From VSJD01 sp964617825 (GTDB lineage: Bacteria > Verrucomicrobiota > Kiritimatiellia > JAAZAB01), in assembly GCA_964617825.1 (NCBI GenBank), contig CAZTWL010000018.1, positions 1 through 64,000 of the forward strand: DNA of 64,000 nt, given 5' to 3'. Positions 52,988-61,965 of this stretch are shown in pieces. Within the stretch, counting starts at the first letter, position 1. Each line of letters begins with the position of its first letter. The notes under the pieces are model-generated. The model was given only the letters and a program-made list of their open reading frames with translations, made no database searches and was not told where the DNA came from. Made by a program: the position numbers and the translations under genes.

Positions 52988-55243
52988 CTATTTCAACTGG
53001 TACATCACCGTCGTATTGGACGGGATTTTCAGCGCGACTTCAGCCTTTCCGCTGGCGATCAGTTTGTCAGCATAAACATCATGCAGGTCGGCCTTGCGCG
53101 GCAAACGCAGGATGCCTTCCACATCGCGGTTGGTATGGATGGCAATAAAGTGCTCATCGGCAAAGAGAACCTGGTCCTGATCGAAGTAAACGTGCACGCC
53201 CGCCGTTTCCGCAATGCCGCGCAGCAAGCCCGGCGGGATATCGGGCGCAGCTATGTATACGGACGTCCATTGGCCCATTTCCTTGACGGCCACGCCTGCT
53301 TGGCCGTCGGCGAATTTGCCCAGGGTAACGGCTTGCGGATCATTCACGCAGAACCTGGGTTTAATCGCTTGTTTGGCGCCGAAGACCATGGGCATGCGGA
53401 TGTTTTTGGTAATCGGATGATTATTGGCGCACATCGTTATTTCAAAAGGCGCGTTGCTGTCGGCAATCGTCATTTTCATCCCGGTCATCTCGGCCAGGGC
53501 GTCGATATCCGGATGCGGGTTGAGAAATCCCGAAGCATAGGCCCATACGGCAACGTTTCCGGCGCGTTTGACTTTTTTAGATATCGTTTCCCGCTGTTGC
53601 TTGTCCATGCAAAAGGTGTTCAGGAACAAGTACATCTTATAATCGGGCATATCGGGATTTGCCAGGTCGTCGAAAAGGTAAAGATGATATGGTGCGCCGA
53701 TGCGGGCCAGCGGATCGCGCTGAGTATAAATCAGAGGCAGAAACAATTCGTTGGTCAGGGAAGTATAAAAGTAGGAACGGTCGTCGACGATTACCGCAAT
53801 GCCTTCGGCGACGGGCTTTGGGTTGCGGTTCAGCGGCAGGGCGCGGTCGGCAATTTGTTTCATCTGGCCGATGTCCTTCAAGGTCGCCGGATCCGAAAAC
53901 CATTTTCTTCCCTGATCCATCCACCAGAGATTGGCTTTATGGGTCAGAATGTAGGCAAACTCGCGCCGCAACACGGCAGTGGAATGTGCGGCCGTGTCCA
54001 CTCTTCCAAAGCCGGAATCGGGATTGGACATGTGCGTGCGGATATCCGCTTCGTTGAACCACAGCTTGTGGTGCAGGATGACAGAGTGGTCGACGGTCAT
54101 GCACCCTCCGGCTTCGCCGATGCTCCGCTTGGGGTAGGGCGAGGGCGCCGCGATAAAATCGACATAGGGCGAATCCAGGATTTTTTTTACTTTGAGGTGC
54201 CCGGAATTGTTCATGTAACATCCATCGCTATGCTTGTCGCAGCCGGAAAGACCGTATAGGGGTTCCTGGGACAAGCATTCCAGAATATATCCGTAAAATA
54301 TTCCGGCGAGTGTCCGGTTGTCCGTTGCCGCCTTCAACAGTTTTGCAAAATAAAGAACGTTGTCGGAGGTGATGTCCGACATACACTCATGGTAATTAAC
54401 GACCTTGGCTTCTTGCCCAATGTCCCGAAAAATGCCCATCGAGGTGTGCATTCGTTCTTGCTTCGATGGAATCTGCACATTGGCAAACGAGGGGATTTCC
54501 TCGTGCCAGGCTTTGCGGAGCAGGTTGATGTTATGGCCGTATTTTATCCCCAGCCATTTGCCGAATTCGCGGCGCATGGGTTGGCTGTAATCGGCAAACT
54601 TGCCCGGCCAACCGCCCCATAATTGCGACTCGCCAGAAATGCCGAAGGAAAAGTGATAGCCGATAATATGGGCGGCATATGGCGCCAGGGTAACGTGGTC
54701 GAGAAATCGGAGCAGCGCCTCGGAGGCCTCTTCCTTCCAGACCTGGGAGGCAAAGGATTGGCCGGTGAATTCGCCTTGCTGCCAGCCAAGGGGGTCGTGT
54801 TTGCAGATCTCGAAAATACGCTTGACGGATTCCGGATCGCGCGGGGCATCGTGAAACAGGCAGAGTTCTTCCGGGTGTGCCTTTTGCCAGGCAACCGTCG
54901 GATTCAAACTGATCCGGGGCAAGATCAAGGCCTGCGGAGCTTCTTTTAAAAGCGCGGCAAAGAGGGCGTCCGTCTTTTGATAGTCGAAATCTCCCGGACC
55001 TTGCCAGCCGAGCGGTATGACCGGCGTGAAGATGACAATTCCGGTCCGGGCAATCTGACTGTTCACTTCAGGCCAGTTGGCGCCTCCCTGGAAGGCCATT
55101 CCGGCTAAAGGCTTGCCTTCGAGAAAAAGAGTGGGCTTGCCATTGAGCTCCTTGACTTTGCATACAGGGATGATGCGTCCGCTTGTTTGCTTGAAATCGC
55201 CAACGGTATAGCGCAACAGAGTCTTTTTCCGATTCTTATCCAT
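52988..55243 (-). CDS. Large glycosidase-like protein (GH42-like architecture)
   Basis: 751 residues, no signal peptide. The N-terminal ~440 residues are a TIM-barrel glycosidase-like domain (YHFSFGISGESQLWGGWPGKF, where Glu in GES could be catalytic; DYSQPMRREFGKWLGIKYG as in GH42/GH14-like enzymes). A trimerisation-like domain (~450-640, DYKMYLFLNTFCMDKQQRE, RAGNVAVWAYASGFLNPHP) and a small C-terminal beta domain follow. It cannot be placed in a specific CAZy family. It lies upstream of the SGNH gene on the same strand and divergent from the isomerase gene. The long plus-strand frame opposite is a shadow. Confidence 0.7.
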   Translation of the reverse strand: MDKNRKKTLLRYTVGDFKQTSGRIIPVCKVKELNGKPTLFLEGKPLAGMAFQGGANWPEVNSQIARTGIVIFTPVIPLGWQGPGDFDYQKTDALFAALLKEAPQALILPRISLNPTVAWQKAHPEELCLFHDAPRDPESVKRIFEICKHDPLGWQQGEFTGQSFASQVWKEEASEALLRFLDHVTLAPYAAHIIGYHFSFGISGESQLWGGWPGKFADYSQPMRREFGKWLGIKYGHNINLLRKAWHEEIPSFANVQIPSKQERMHTSMGIFRDIGQEAKVVNYHECMSDITSDNVLYFAKLLKAATDNRTLAGIFYGYILECLSQEPLYGLSGCDKHSDGCYMNNSGHLKVKKILDSPYVDFIAAPSPYPKRSIGEAGGCMTVDHSVILHHKLWFNEADIRTHMSNPDSGFGRVDTAAHSTAVLRREFAYILTHKANLWWMDQGRKWFSDPATLKDIGQMKQIADRALPLNRNPKPVAEGIAVIVDDRSYFYTSLTNELFLPLIYTQRDPLARIGAPYHLYLFDDLANPDMPDYKMYLFLNTFCMDKQQRETISKKVKRAGNVAVWAYASGFLNPHPDIDALAEMTGMKMTIADSNAPFEITMCANNHPITKNIRMPMVFGAKQAIKPRFCVNDPQAVTLGKFADGQAGVAVKEMGQWTSVYIAAPDIPPGLLRGIAETAGVHVYFDQDQVLFADEHFIAIHTNRDVEGILRLPRKADLHDVYADKLIASGKAEVALKIPSNTTVMYQLK

Positions 55244-55526
55244 TTTATTATCCTGTTAAATAAAAGTCAGGTTTTGCCGACATTGTTTCCGCTGGGTCGC
55301 AAGGCTAGTCCTGTGCCGGTCGAAGGTCAAATCGGAAATTATGGACAAGCAACGCACGGACGGATCCTTTACCCGCCCCGCTTCGCCGCTGTGGTAAAGA
55401 CCGCTTTTGGCTTTACATGCCGTATGTCTTATGCAACATTTTAAATGGATTGTATCGATTTGAGTGGGCGAAGGCCCGCTCCGGCAGCAAGACGGCATTT
55501 AGTAAACACACAGGAGGATCGACATC

Positions 55527-56327
55527 ATGATCAGACCATTGGCCGTGCAATTGTATTCGTTGAGAGAGTTTGCGCAAAAGGATTTTGTGGGCGTATTGAA
55601 AAAAGTGGCGGCCATCGGTTACAAGGCGGTCGAGCCCGCAGGATTATGGAATCTCAGTCCCACCGAATTCAAGAAAATCATTGCCGACCTTGGTTTGGAA
55701 ATGTATTCGTCCCATACCCCCTGGGCGCGCAGCGTGACCGACGTGCCCGCAATGGTCGAAACTGCCGGGATCCTCGGTCTGGACAAGGTTGTCTGCGGCT
55801 ACGGCCCTGCGGATTTCAAGGATCTTGACGCCATCAAGCGCACGGCGGACAATACTAACGCGATGCAGGCGGCTTTCGCAAAATCAGGGATCACTCTTTT
55901 TCAACATAACCATGCTTTTGAATTCGAACGCCTCGACGGTCGGCTCAAGTATCAGATTTATGCCGAGTTGTGCCCGAAAGTGAAGTTCCAGATTGACTCG
56001 TTCTGGTCGACGAATTTCGGCGCGGAAGATGCCGTCAAAATGCTCAAGCTGTTTGCCGATCGCACCGTTCTTGTCCACATCAAAGACGGAACCCTCCGCC
56101 AGAAGGAGGCCGATCAGAAATATGTTAACGGCATTCTTGACCGCAAGATCGAACTCCTCCCGCTCGGACAGGGTGAACTCTCGATCAAGCAGCTTGTCGC
56201 CGCCTTGCCCAAGGCTGTTGGCAGCATTGTTGTTGAACTTGACTACTGCAAGGTCGAAATGTGGAGGGCGATCGAGGAAAGTTACAAGTTCATGGTCTCC
56301 AGCGGGCTCGCGGCCGGTAATAAATAG
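55527..56327 (+). CDS. Sugar phosphate isomerase/epimerase (AP-endonuclease-2-like barrel)
   Basis: 266 residues, TIM barrel of the xylose isomerase-like superfamily. Typical parts are LAVQLYSLREFAQKDFVGVL, GYKAVEPAGLWNLSP, LFQHNHAFEF (metal-binding His), VKFQIDSFWS (Glu/Asp), VLVHIKDGTL and SIVVELDYCK (last acidic ligand). Related to inosose isomerases and hydroxypyruvate isomerase-like proteins; the substrate is a sugar or cyclitol derivative. Strong AGGAGG before ATG 55527. Next to glycosidase-like and esterase genes, so part of the same catabolic neighbourhood. Confidence 0.87.
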   Translation: MIRPLAVQLYSLREFAQKDFVGVLKKVAAIGYKAVEPAGLWNLSPTEFKKIIADLGLEMYSSHTPWARSVTDVPAMVETAGILGLDKVVCGYGPADFKDLDAIKRTADNTNAMQAAFAKSGITLFQHNHAFEFERLDGRLKYQIYAELCPKVKFQIDSFWSTNFGAEDAVKMLKLFADRTVLVHIKDGTLRQKEADQKYVNGILDRKIELLPLGQGELSIKQLVAALPKAVGSIVVELDYCKVEMWRAIEESYKFMVSSGLAAGNK

Positions 56328-56419
56328 AACAGCCTGCCGGCGTGCGATAATGCATCGTTTGGCCGTGCCGGGTATTCCGGACGATGGCGTTTGGCGTTTA
56401 TTTAATCGGCAGGATTTGA

Positions 56420-56640
56420 CAAACGAAGCCGAATCCGGGAGGCGTTCCGCCGCCGGATTTTGGCGGCCCGAACTTGATGGCCCATCCCAGGTCAACCCGG
56501 GCACGCGGTTCGCGCCTGGCCAGGCAGGCTATAATTGATGCCCTTGACTGGGCGATCGGACATTATCCGGTTAAGGCGAACAATGTTTTTCTTGTCGGCG
56601 GGATTGGCGGCGGCCAGATAGCCTTGACGATGGCGACATT
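56420..56640 (+). pseudogene. Remnant of an alpha/beta-hydrolase (esterase/prolyl-oligopeptidase type)
   Basis: An open frame without a proper start reads GGVPPPDFGGPNLMAHPRST, then SRLARQAIIDALDWAIGHYP, then VKANNVFLVGGIGGGQIALTM. This is the nucleophile-elbow region of secreted S9/dienelactone-type hydrolases, in which the sequence is normally VGGSGGG; here the nucleophile Ser is Ile. Both ends of the enzyme are missing. A dead fragment lying directly upstream of the response regulator. Confidence 0.55.
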
Positions 56641-56673
56641 TTTCCCCAGGCGCTTATTACTGAGGTATAGATC

Positions 56674-57282
56674 ATGAAACTGCTCATTGCGGAAGATGAT
56701 GCGATGTCGCAGCTCATGTTGAAGGCAATGGTCGCCAGGGCCGGATACGATCCCATCGTGACCGGCGATGGCCTGAGTGCCTACGAGGTGCTTCGCAAGC
56801 CCGATAACCCGAAAATTGCGATTTTGGATTGGATGATGCCCGGCATGGATGGAGTTGAGGTCTGCCGCAAAGTGCGGGAAATCGAGACAAGCAATCCGCC
56901 CTATCTCATTCTGTTGACCAGCCGCGATAATCGCGAAGACATTGTGCAAGGGCTTAAATCCGGGGCGAATGACTATATCGTCAAGCCCTATGACGTTGAG
57001 GAGCTTCAGGTGCGCATCGGGGTAGGGCGCAAAGTCATCGATTTGCAGGCGTCGTTGGCCGGAAGAATTAAGGAACTTCAGGCTGCTTTGGCCCAGATCA
57101 AGACCCTGCAGGGGATCCTGCCCATCTGCATGTACTGCAAAAAAATTCGCGATGACAAGCAATACTGGCAGCAGGTCGAAAGCTATGTCAGCAACCACAC
57201 CGAAGCCCAGTTTAGTCATAGCATCTGTCCTGATTGTTATAAAAAATATACGCAGTCAGCCATGGATAGCTTGAAGAAATAA
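56674..57282 (+). CDS. Response regulator with C-terminal cysteine-pair module
   Basis: 202 residues. Receiver domain 1-122: LLIAEDDAMSQ (acidic pocket), phospho-acceptor Asp52 in ILDWMMPGMDG, Thr in LLTSRD, Lys in YIVKPYDVEEL. A short coiled coil (~123-143) links it to a ~50-residue module LPICMYCKKIRDD ... FSHSICPDCYKK with two CxxC pairs, probably zinc-binding. That module ends many receiver and PAS proteins in deltaproteobacteria and PVC bacteria; its function is not known. No DNA-binding domain, so the output may be protein-protein. The gene is followed by a CBS protein. Confidence 0.87.
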   Translation: MKLLIAEDDAMSQLMLKAMVARAGYDPIVTGDGLSAYEVLRKPDNPKIAILDWMMPGMDGVEVCRKVREIETSNPPYLILLTSRDNREDIVQGLKSGANDYIVKPYDVEELQVRIGVGRKVIDLQASLAGRIKELQAALAQIKTLQGILPICMYCKKIRDDKQYWQQVESYVSNHTEAQFSHSICPDCYKKYTQSAMDSLKK

Positions 57283-57416
57283 TCGCGGCAATCTGACTGT
57301 TCCGTTCGCGCCCAGTGCGAGGGCGACTGGCCACAGCGCAATCGTTCTGTAGCGCGCATGCGGGGATGACCGCTTAATGATCCGGAGTGCGTTCCTGTTA
57401 ACCGGGAGGTGGCGCC

Positions 57417-57854
57417 ATGAGTAAAACCGTGAGAGAGTTGCTGCAAAACAAGAAGGACAAGGTGTGGACAATCGGCCCGCACGCATCGGCCTATGAGGCG
57501 TTGCAGGTCATGGCCGACAAGGATATCGGCGCGCTTCTGGTCGTGGATAAGAAGAAGCTCGTAGGTGTTTTTTCCGAACGGGACTATGCGCGGAAAGTAA
57601 TTCTGAAGGGCAAATCTTCCAAAACAACCACGGTTGGGGCGTTGATGACGGCCAAAGTGTTGTATGTCAGTCCCGATATGACGGTTGATGAATGCATGGC
57701 GTTGATGACGGATAAACATGTCCGCCATCTGCCGGTTCTCGATGCCGGTAACTTGGCCGGTATTGTGACAATCGGTGATGTGGTAAAGAGCGTCGTCGCG
57801 GACCAGAAGTTTATGATTCAGGAACTGGAAAAATATATTTCCGGCGCCATGTAA
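57417..57854 (+). CDS. Two-CBS-domain protein
   Basis: 145 residues, almost entirely a CBS pair: TIGPHASAYEALQVMADKDI...LVGVFSERDYARKVI and YVSPDMTVDECMALMTDKHVRHLPV...LAGIVTIGDVVKSVV. Such stand-alone CBS proteins bind adenine nucleotides or SAM and control partner proteins. GGGAGG before ATG 57417 serves as ribosome-binding site. It converges with the STAS gene, 3 bp apart. Confidence 0.88.
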   Translation: MSKTVRELLQNKKDKVWTIGPHASAYEALQVMADKDIGALLVVDKKKLVGVFSERDYARKVILKGKSSKTTTVGALMTAKVLYVSPDMTVDECMALMTDKHVRHLPVLDAGNLAGIVTIGDVVKSVVADQKFMIQELEKYISGAM

Positions 57855-57857
57855 ACT

Positions 57858-58214
57858 TCAAGCCACGGGCGCTGCTTTTCCCCGGCAGAAGTCTTCCGCT
57901 TGATCCATCGTGTCGAACTGCGACAGAAGGCCGGCGATATGCGTCTGCTCGATCATTGTCCGGCAATAAGATGAGAGCCCAACCAGAGCCAGAATACCCC
58001 GGCGCCCCTCGGTTTCCTTGGCTGCGATCAGGAGCACGCGGATACCGGCGCTGCTGATAAAGTCCACCCCGGCCATATCCATGATGATGAACTGGGGGTG
58101 CTTGTTGAAATAGCTGTCGAGGACCTGCTGGACGGGCCCGGCCCCAAAGGTGTCGAATCGCCCGTTGAGGATCAGTTTGAGGATGCCGTTGTTCAAGCTG
58201 GGGTTTATATTCAT
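57858..58214 (-). CDS. STAS-domain protein (anti-sigma-factor antagonist-like)
   Basis: 118 residues. The STAS fold of SpoIIAA/RsbV type: LNGRFDTFGAGPVQQVL, then QFIIMDMAGVDFISSAGIRV with the phosphorylatable Ser pair (DxSxxSAG-like, Ser54/Ser55), and LVGLSSYCRTMIEQTHI. It could act in a partner-switching cascade that controls a sigma factor or other target; no kinase or phosphatase partner is adjacent. The start MNINPSLNNG at 58214 is chosen by homology; the long frame upstream is not coding. Confidence 0.85.
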   Translation of the reverse strand: MNINPSLNNGILKLILNGRFDTFGAGPVQQVLDSYFNKHPQFIIMDMAGVDFISSAGIRVLLIAAKETEGRRGILALVGLSSYCRTMIEQTHIAGLLSQFDTMDQAEDFCRGKAAPVA

Positions 58215-58627
58215 GATCGGCCCGGAGTCCTTATCGATAATTGATTGATGCCCTTGCCGCTCCATAGAGGGCGCGCTGATGCAAGCCCGCATTCTATAAA
58301 ATGCCGGCAAATTGACAACACATTTAGCCTGATGCTGCGAAACCAACCAGGGGCCGGGCCTCTTGGCGAGTCGGGAAGGATGGCCGCAGATTGTTCGGGA
58401 TGAAATCGAATGGCCGGTTCTGCATCCGAATTGTGGAGGAACGCATGTGAATCCGCGTTTCAACTCACGGATATAATTTGTGTGATCGATGTTCTCAAGT
58501 CGGGTGTTCCGTTTTTTTCTTTGTTTGGTGCGCCAAAATGATAATATGCCTGCATCGATTTCAGGCCGGCCGGCGATGGGCTGGGATGTCTGGCTGGAAT
58601 GTGCGCATCGAATAAATAGGAGGGCGT
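58215..58627. other. Divergent intergenic region, no gene recognised
   Basis: About 410 bp between the STAS and SH3-protein starts. A TATAAT lies at ~58473 on the plus strand but has no good -35 partner; TTGTCA and TATAGA on the minus strand (near 58300) are too close together (14 bp). No RNA gene recognised. Confidence 0.4.
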
Positions 58628-59131
58628 ATGATTCGTAACAAGCGCAGGGCGGCGGGTACAAGCCTGATGGCAGCGATCATGCTGCTGGCCGCCGGCATGG
58701 GAACGGTAGAGGCGGCGACCATGAGTGTGCAGATCAAGGACGCGCCCGTGCGGGCAACGCCCTCCTTTGTCGGCAAAGTCGTGGGCTCATTGGCGTACGG
58801 TGACCAGGTTGAGGTCCAACAAACGCAGGGCGCTTGGTCCAAGGTTGCCGGCGCTGGTGTCTCGGGCTGGTTGCATGCCTCGGCGCTGTCCTCCAAGAAG
58901 ATCGTTCTGGCGGCAGGCCAGGAGCAGGCCAAGGTGGCGGCCTCCGGCGACGAACTGGCCTTGGCGGGCAAGGGGTTTAACTCCGATGTGGAAGCGCAGT
59001 TCAAGTCGACGCATAAGGATGTCGATTTCACCTGGATCAATCGGATGGAGAAAATCCGCATTCCGGTGGCGGAAATGCAGGTTTTCCTTAAGGATGGCGG
59101 CGTGATGCCCAAGGAAGGAGGCGGAAAATGA
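58628..59131 (+). CDS. Secreted bacterial SH3-domain protein
   Basis: 167 residues with a signal peptide (MIRNKRRAAGTSLMAAIMLLAAGMGTVEA). SH3b domain ~32-90: SVQIKDAPVRATPSFVGKVVGSLAYGDQVEV...WSKVAGAGVSGWLHASALS. The rest (~100-167) is a basic/acidic mix ending in a Gly-rich tail, without known domain. SH3b domains bind peptidoglycan or peptides. Its stop overlaps the ATG of the M48 protease (ATGA), so the two form a coupled pair working in the periplasm. Confidence 0.85.
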   Translation: MIRNKRRAAGTSLMAAIMLLAAGMGTVEAATMSVQIKDAPVRATPSFVGKVVGSLAYGDQVEVQQTQGAWSKVAGAGVSGWLHASALSSKKIVLAAGQEQAKVAASGDELALAGKGFNSDVEAQFKSTHKDVDFTWINRMEKIRIPVAEMQVFLKDGGVMPKEGGGK

Positions 59132-60048
59132 CCGCGCTCTACCGTTCAGCCATCCTGCTTTTGAGCGCCTTGGCTCTGGTCGTTTTGCCGGCCTGTGAAA
59201 CCATGGATACTCTTTCCGAGGTCGGCGCCGGTGTGGTGGTGGCCTCCGGTGTGGCTACGCCGCAACAGGGCGAGTCGATCAAGAAAGCCGGTTCGGCCGT
59301 GGGCAAGACTTTCGAGTCCATCACGCCGGAGCAGGAATATTATATCGGCCGCACCGTGGGCGCCGTGGTGCTCAAGGAATACAAACCGCTGGACAGCGAA
59401 GCGGCCAATCATTACCTGAATGTTCTTGGCCAGACACTCGCCCAGTTTTCGGATAAACCGGAAACCTTCGGTGGATATCATTTCCTGATAATGGCAACAG
59501 AGGAAGTCAACGCCTTTTCCGCTCCCGGCGGCTTGATTTTTATCTCGCGCGGCATGATCCGCTGTTGCCAGAACGAGGATGCCTTGGCCGCCGTGCTGGC
59601 GCATGAAATCGGGCATGTGGAACTGCAGCATGGCTTGCAGGCCATCAGTAAGAGCCGGATCACTTCGGCCCTGACGATTTTGGCCACCGAGAGCGCCAAG
59701 TCGTTTGGCGGCCAGGAAATGGCACAGTTAACGGAAGCGTTCGAGGGTTCGATTACCGATATTACCTCGACCATGATGAACAATGGTTACTCCCGCGGGT
59801 TCGAGCGCCAGGCCGACCGTGCGGCCGTCACGATCCTGCAACGTTCCGGCTACGACCCGAACGGGTTGATCTCAATGCTGACCCAGATGAAGAAGCAGCT
59901 CAAGCCCGGCGGCCATGATTTTGCCAAGACCCATCCCGCGCCGGACAGTCGCATCGAAGATATTACAAAATGGGTTGGCCCATTCAAGCCGGTGGCTTCG
60001 CCCGCTGTGCGCCAGGCAAGGTTCCAGGCGCTGGCGGGTAAGATTTGA
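59128..60048 (+). CDS. M48-family metallopeptidase lipoprotein (BepA/LoiP-like)
   Basis: 306 residues. Lipobox VLPAC with Cys23. Zinc site HEIGH (159-163) with the third ligand Glu in GFERQADRAA (~227); EEVNAFSAPGGLIFISRGMI precedes the motif as in BepA/YfgC and LoiP. Periplasmic protease that probably handles misfolded outer-membrane proteins or lipoproteins. Translationally coupled to the SH3 protein upstream, suggesting a functional complex. Confidence 0.88.
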   Translation: MTALYRSAILLLSALALVVLPACETMDTLSEVGAGVVVASGVATPQQGESIKKAGSAVGKTFESITPEQEYYIGRTVGAVVLKEYKPLDSEAANHYLNVLGQTLAQFSDKPETFGGYHFLIMATEEVNAFSAPGGLIFISRGMIRCCQNEDALAAVLAHEIGHVELQHGLQAISKSRITSALTILATESAKSFGGQEMAQLTEAFEGSITDITSTMMNNGYSRGFERQADRAAVTILQRSGYDPNGLISMLTQMKKQLKPGGHDFAKTHPAPDSRIEDITKWVGPFKPVASPAVRQARFQALAGKI

Positions 60049-60125
60049 CCGTGTAATGTTGATGCGGGTCAGTCGGCCGGCTGCCCCGCACCGGTTGGAT
60101 GCGCGCTTGGCCGGTAGTGCGGCGA

Positions 60126-60734
60126 TTACAAATAGACGCCGATCCATTTGCCCAATCCGTCGAGCATCATTTGAACGGCTACGGCGGCGACGATCAAGCC
60201 GGTAATCCGGATCAGCGGGCCAGTGGCGTGGACGCGTTCCAAAATTTCTCCGATCCTGCCGGAAAACAGCATTATTATCAGGTTAATGGCCAGGGCAAGC
60301 GTTATGCCGATCAGCGTCGCAATCATCCCGTGCTCGGAGGCATAGGAAATGGCTCCGGTCATTGTGCCCGGTCCGGCGATAAGCGGAGCCGCCAGGGGCA
60401 CGATGGAAATATCGGAGGTGCGCGTCAGGGTTTCCTCAAAAAACCGCCCGCGCCGGACGGCGGTTAAACCGATCAGAAAGAGCACCAGTCCGCCTGCGAT
60501 CTTGAGCGAATAAATATCAACGCGAAATACGTCGCGCAGGAGAAAGTCGCCGCAGATTGTCAGCACCAGCAGGATCAGGAAAGCCACGGCGGTGGAGCGC
60601 GCGGATAGCATAACCAGCTCCCGTCGCGAACAAGGCGGTTGAAGCGTACAAAGAATGAAGACCTTGCTGACCGGGTTGATGAGCGCCAGGAAATACAGCA
60701 CATTCGAGATGATCAGCATGCCGTGCATGCGCAT
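60126..60734 (-). CDS. MarC-family integral membrane protein (second paralogue)
   Basis: 202 residues, six helices. SIVPLAAPLIAGPGTMTGAI is the family signature. Differs clearly from the 18208-18813 copy, so it is an old paralogue rather than a recent duplicate. The exact start is uncertain because three Met codons (60734, 60728, 60719) lie close together without a strong ribosome-binding site. Divergent from the ATP-grasp gene. Confidence 0.85.
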   Translation of the reverse strand: MRMHGMLIISNVLYFLALINPVSKVFILCTLQPPCSRRELVMLSARSTAVAFLILLVLTICGDFLLRDVFRVDIYSLKIAGGLVLFLIGLTAVRRGRFFEETLTRTSDISIVPLAAPLIAGPGTMTGAISYASEHGMIATLIGITLALAINLIIMLFSGRIGEILERVHATGPLIRITGLIVAAVAVQMMLDGLGKWIGVYL

Positions 60735-60882
60735 GACCGTAGCAAAGCGTCATGGCCAGAGCCAGCCTGATTTTTATGGGCGATTCTGCGCAGGATAGGC
60801 TTGACAAATAAATGGCAAACCATAGGCTTAAACTTAAATTCAATCTGGAAGTGTCGTGCGCTAAAATGATCGGAGCCCGGGC

Positions 60883-61926
60883 ATGCGAATCAAACCTCTT
60901 CATGTTGTACTCATTTATAATTCGAGCACTTTGGGCACGCCTGACCAGCCCGATGACGGCAGCAGTACGGTGGAACTGCGTCTGATGATTCGGCGCATGG
61001 CACGCGTGCTGCGGGGGCTTAATCACCGGGTAACGATCCTGCCCCTGGCTCAGGACCTGCTTGCCTTCCAGCATCGCCTGCGGCGTTTGCGGCCGGATGT
61101 GGTTTTCAACCAATACGACGATGTTGTCCACGGTGCGCTTTATGAAATGCGCGTGGCCGCACTGGTGCGCATGCTGGGTTATCCGATGACCGGGTCGCCC
61201 GCTCTGGCGCTCGGGCTGACCCGCTCCAAGTATATGACCGCCAGTTTGCTGCACGGTGTCGGTATTTTAATTCCACCCAAAACAGAACTTCTCGAGCGGA
61301 TTGGCGACGTGGACCGGCATACCTGGCAATATCCGCTGATTGTGCAAGCCAGCCAGGAGCATGCCGGCATCGGCTTGGAGCGCGATTCGGTGGTTTATTC
61401 CAAGCAAGCTCTGCGGCACAAGGTCAGACATATCCTCAAAACCTATCTGCAGCCGGCGTTGGCCCAGCGGTTTTTGCCGGGCCGGGAATTTAACGTCGGT
61501 ATTCTTGGAGGCCGCAAGCCGTGTGTCCTGCCGCTGGCCGAGGTTAATTATTCGGAATTGCCTCCCGATATTCCGCCAATCATGTCGTTTGCCGCCAAAT
61601 GGCTGGAGAATACCGTGGAATACAAGAAAACCAGTGTGATCTGCCCTGCACTGGTTGAGCCTGAGTTGGCGCGCGAGATCGGGCGGACGGCCTTGCGATC
61701 TTTTCGGGCTGTCAGCGGCTGGGGGTACGGGCGCGTAGATATCCGTCTTGATGCCGCTGGCCAGCCGCGTGTCCTGGAAGTGAACTGCAATCCATCGCTG
61801 GAGGAAGATGTTGCCCTGGCGCACTCGGCTGCGGCCGCCGGCATTCAGTATCCCCAGCTCTTGCAGATGGTGATCAAGGCGGCTTTGGAACACACGCCCT
61901 TTGACATTGAAGTCCCCATGCTTTAG
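60883..61926 (+). CDS. ATP-grasp ligase, D-alanine-D-alanine-ligase-like
   Basis: 347 residues. The N-terminal region (DDGSSTVELRLMIRRMARVL, PDVVFNQYDDVVHGALYEMRV) and the ATP-grasp fold with TRSKYMTASLLHGVGILIPP, EHAGIGLERDSVV and VRVLEVNCNPSLEEDVA-like C-terminal magnesium site (VLEVNCNPSL, Asn/Glu ligands) match the Ddl group. It differs from true Ddl in the N-terminus, so it may join other amino acids or peptides. It faces the zinc peptidase at 61964 tail to tail with a shared terminator region. TTGACA near 60801 may be its -35 box. Confidence 0.82.
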   Translation: MRIKPLHVVLIYNSSTLGTPDQPDDGSSTVELRLMIRRMARVLRGLNHRVTILPLAQDLLAFQHRLRRLRPDVVFNQYDDVVHGALYEMRVAALVRMLGYPMTGSPALALGLTRSKYMTASLLHGVGILIPPKTELLERIGDVDRHTWQYPLIVQASQEHAGIGLERDSVVYSKQALRHKVRHILKTYLQPALAQRFLPGREFNVGILGGRKPCVLPLAEVNYSELPPDIPPIMSFAAKWLENTVEYKKTSVICPALVEPELAREIGRTALRSFRAVSGWGYGRVDIRLDAAGQPRVLEVNCNPSLEEDVALAHSAAAAGIQYPQLLQMVIKAALEHTPFDIEVPML

Positions 61927-61965
61927 GAAGCGCCGTGCTCCGGCTTCTGGTCGCTTCCTTTTGTT
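61926..61965 (+). terminator. Rho-independent terminator after the ATP-grasp gene
   Basis: GGAAGCG (61926-61932) pairs with CGCTTCC (61952-61958), with an inner CCG/CGG, and is followed by TTTTGTT. It begins at the stop codon of the ATP-grasp gene. Confidence 0.65.
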
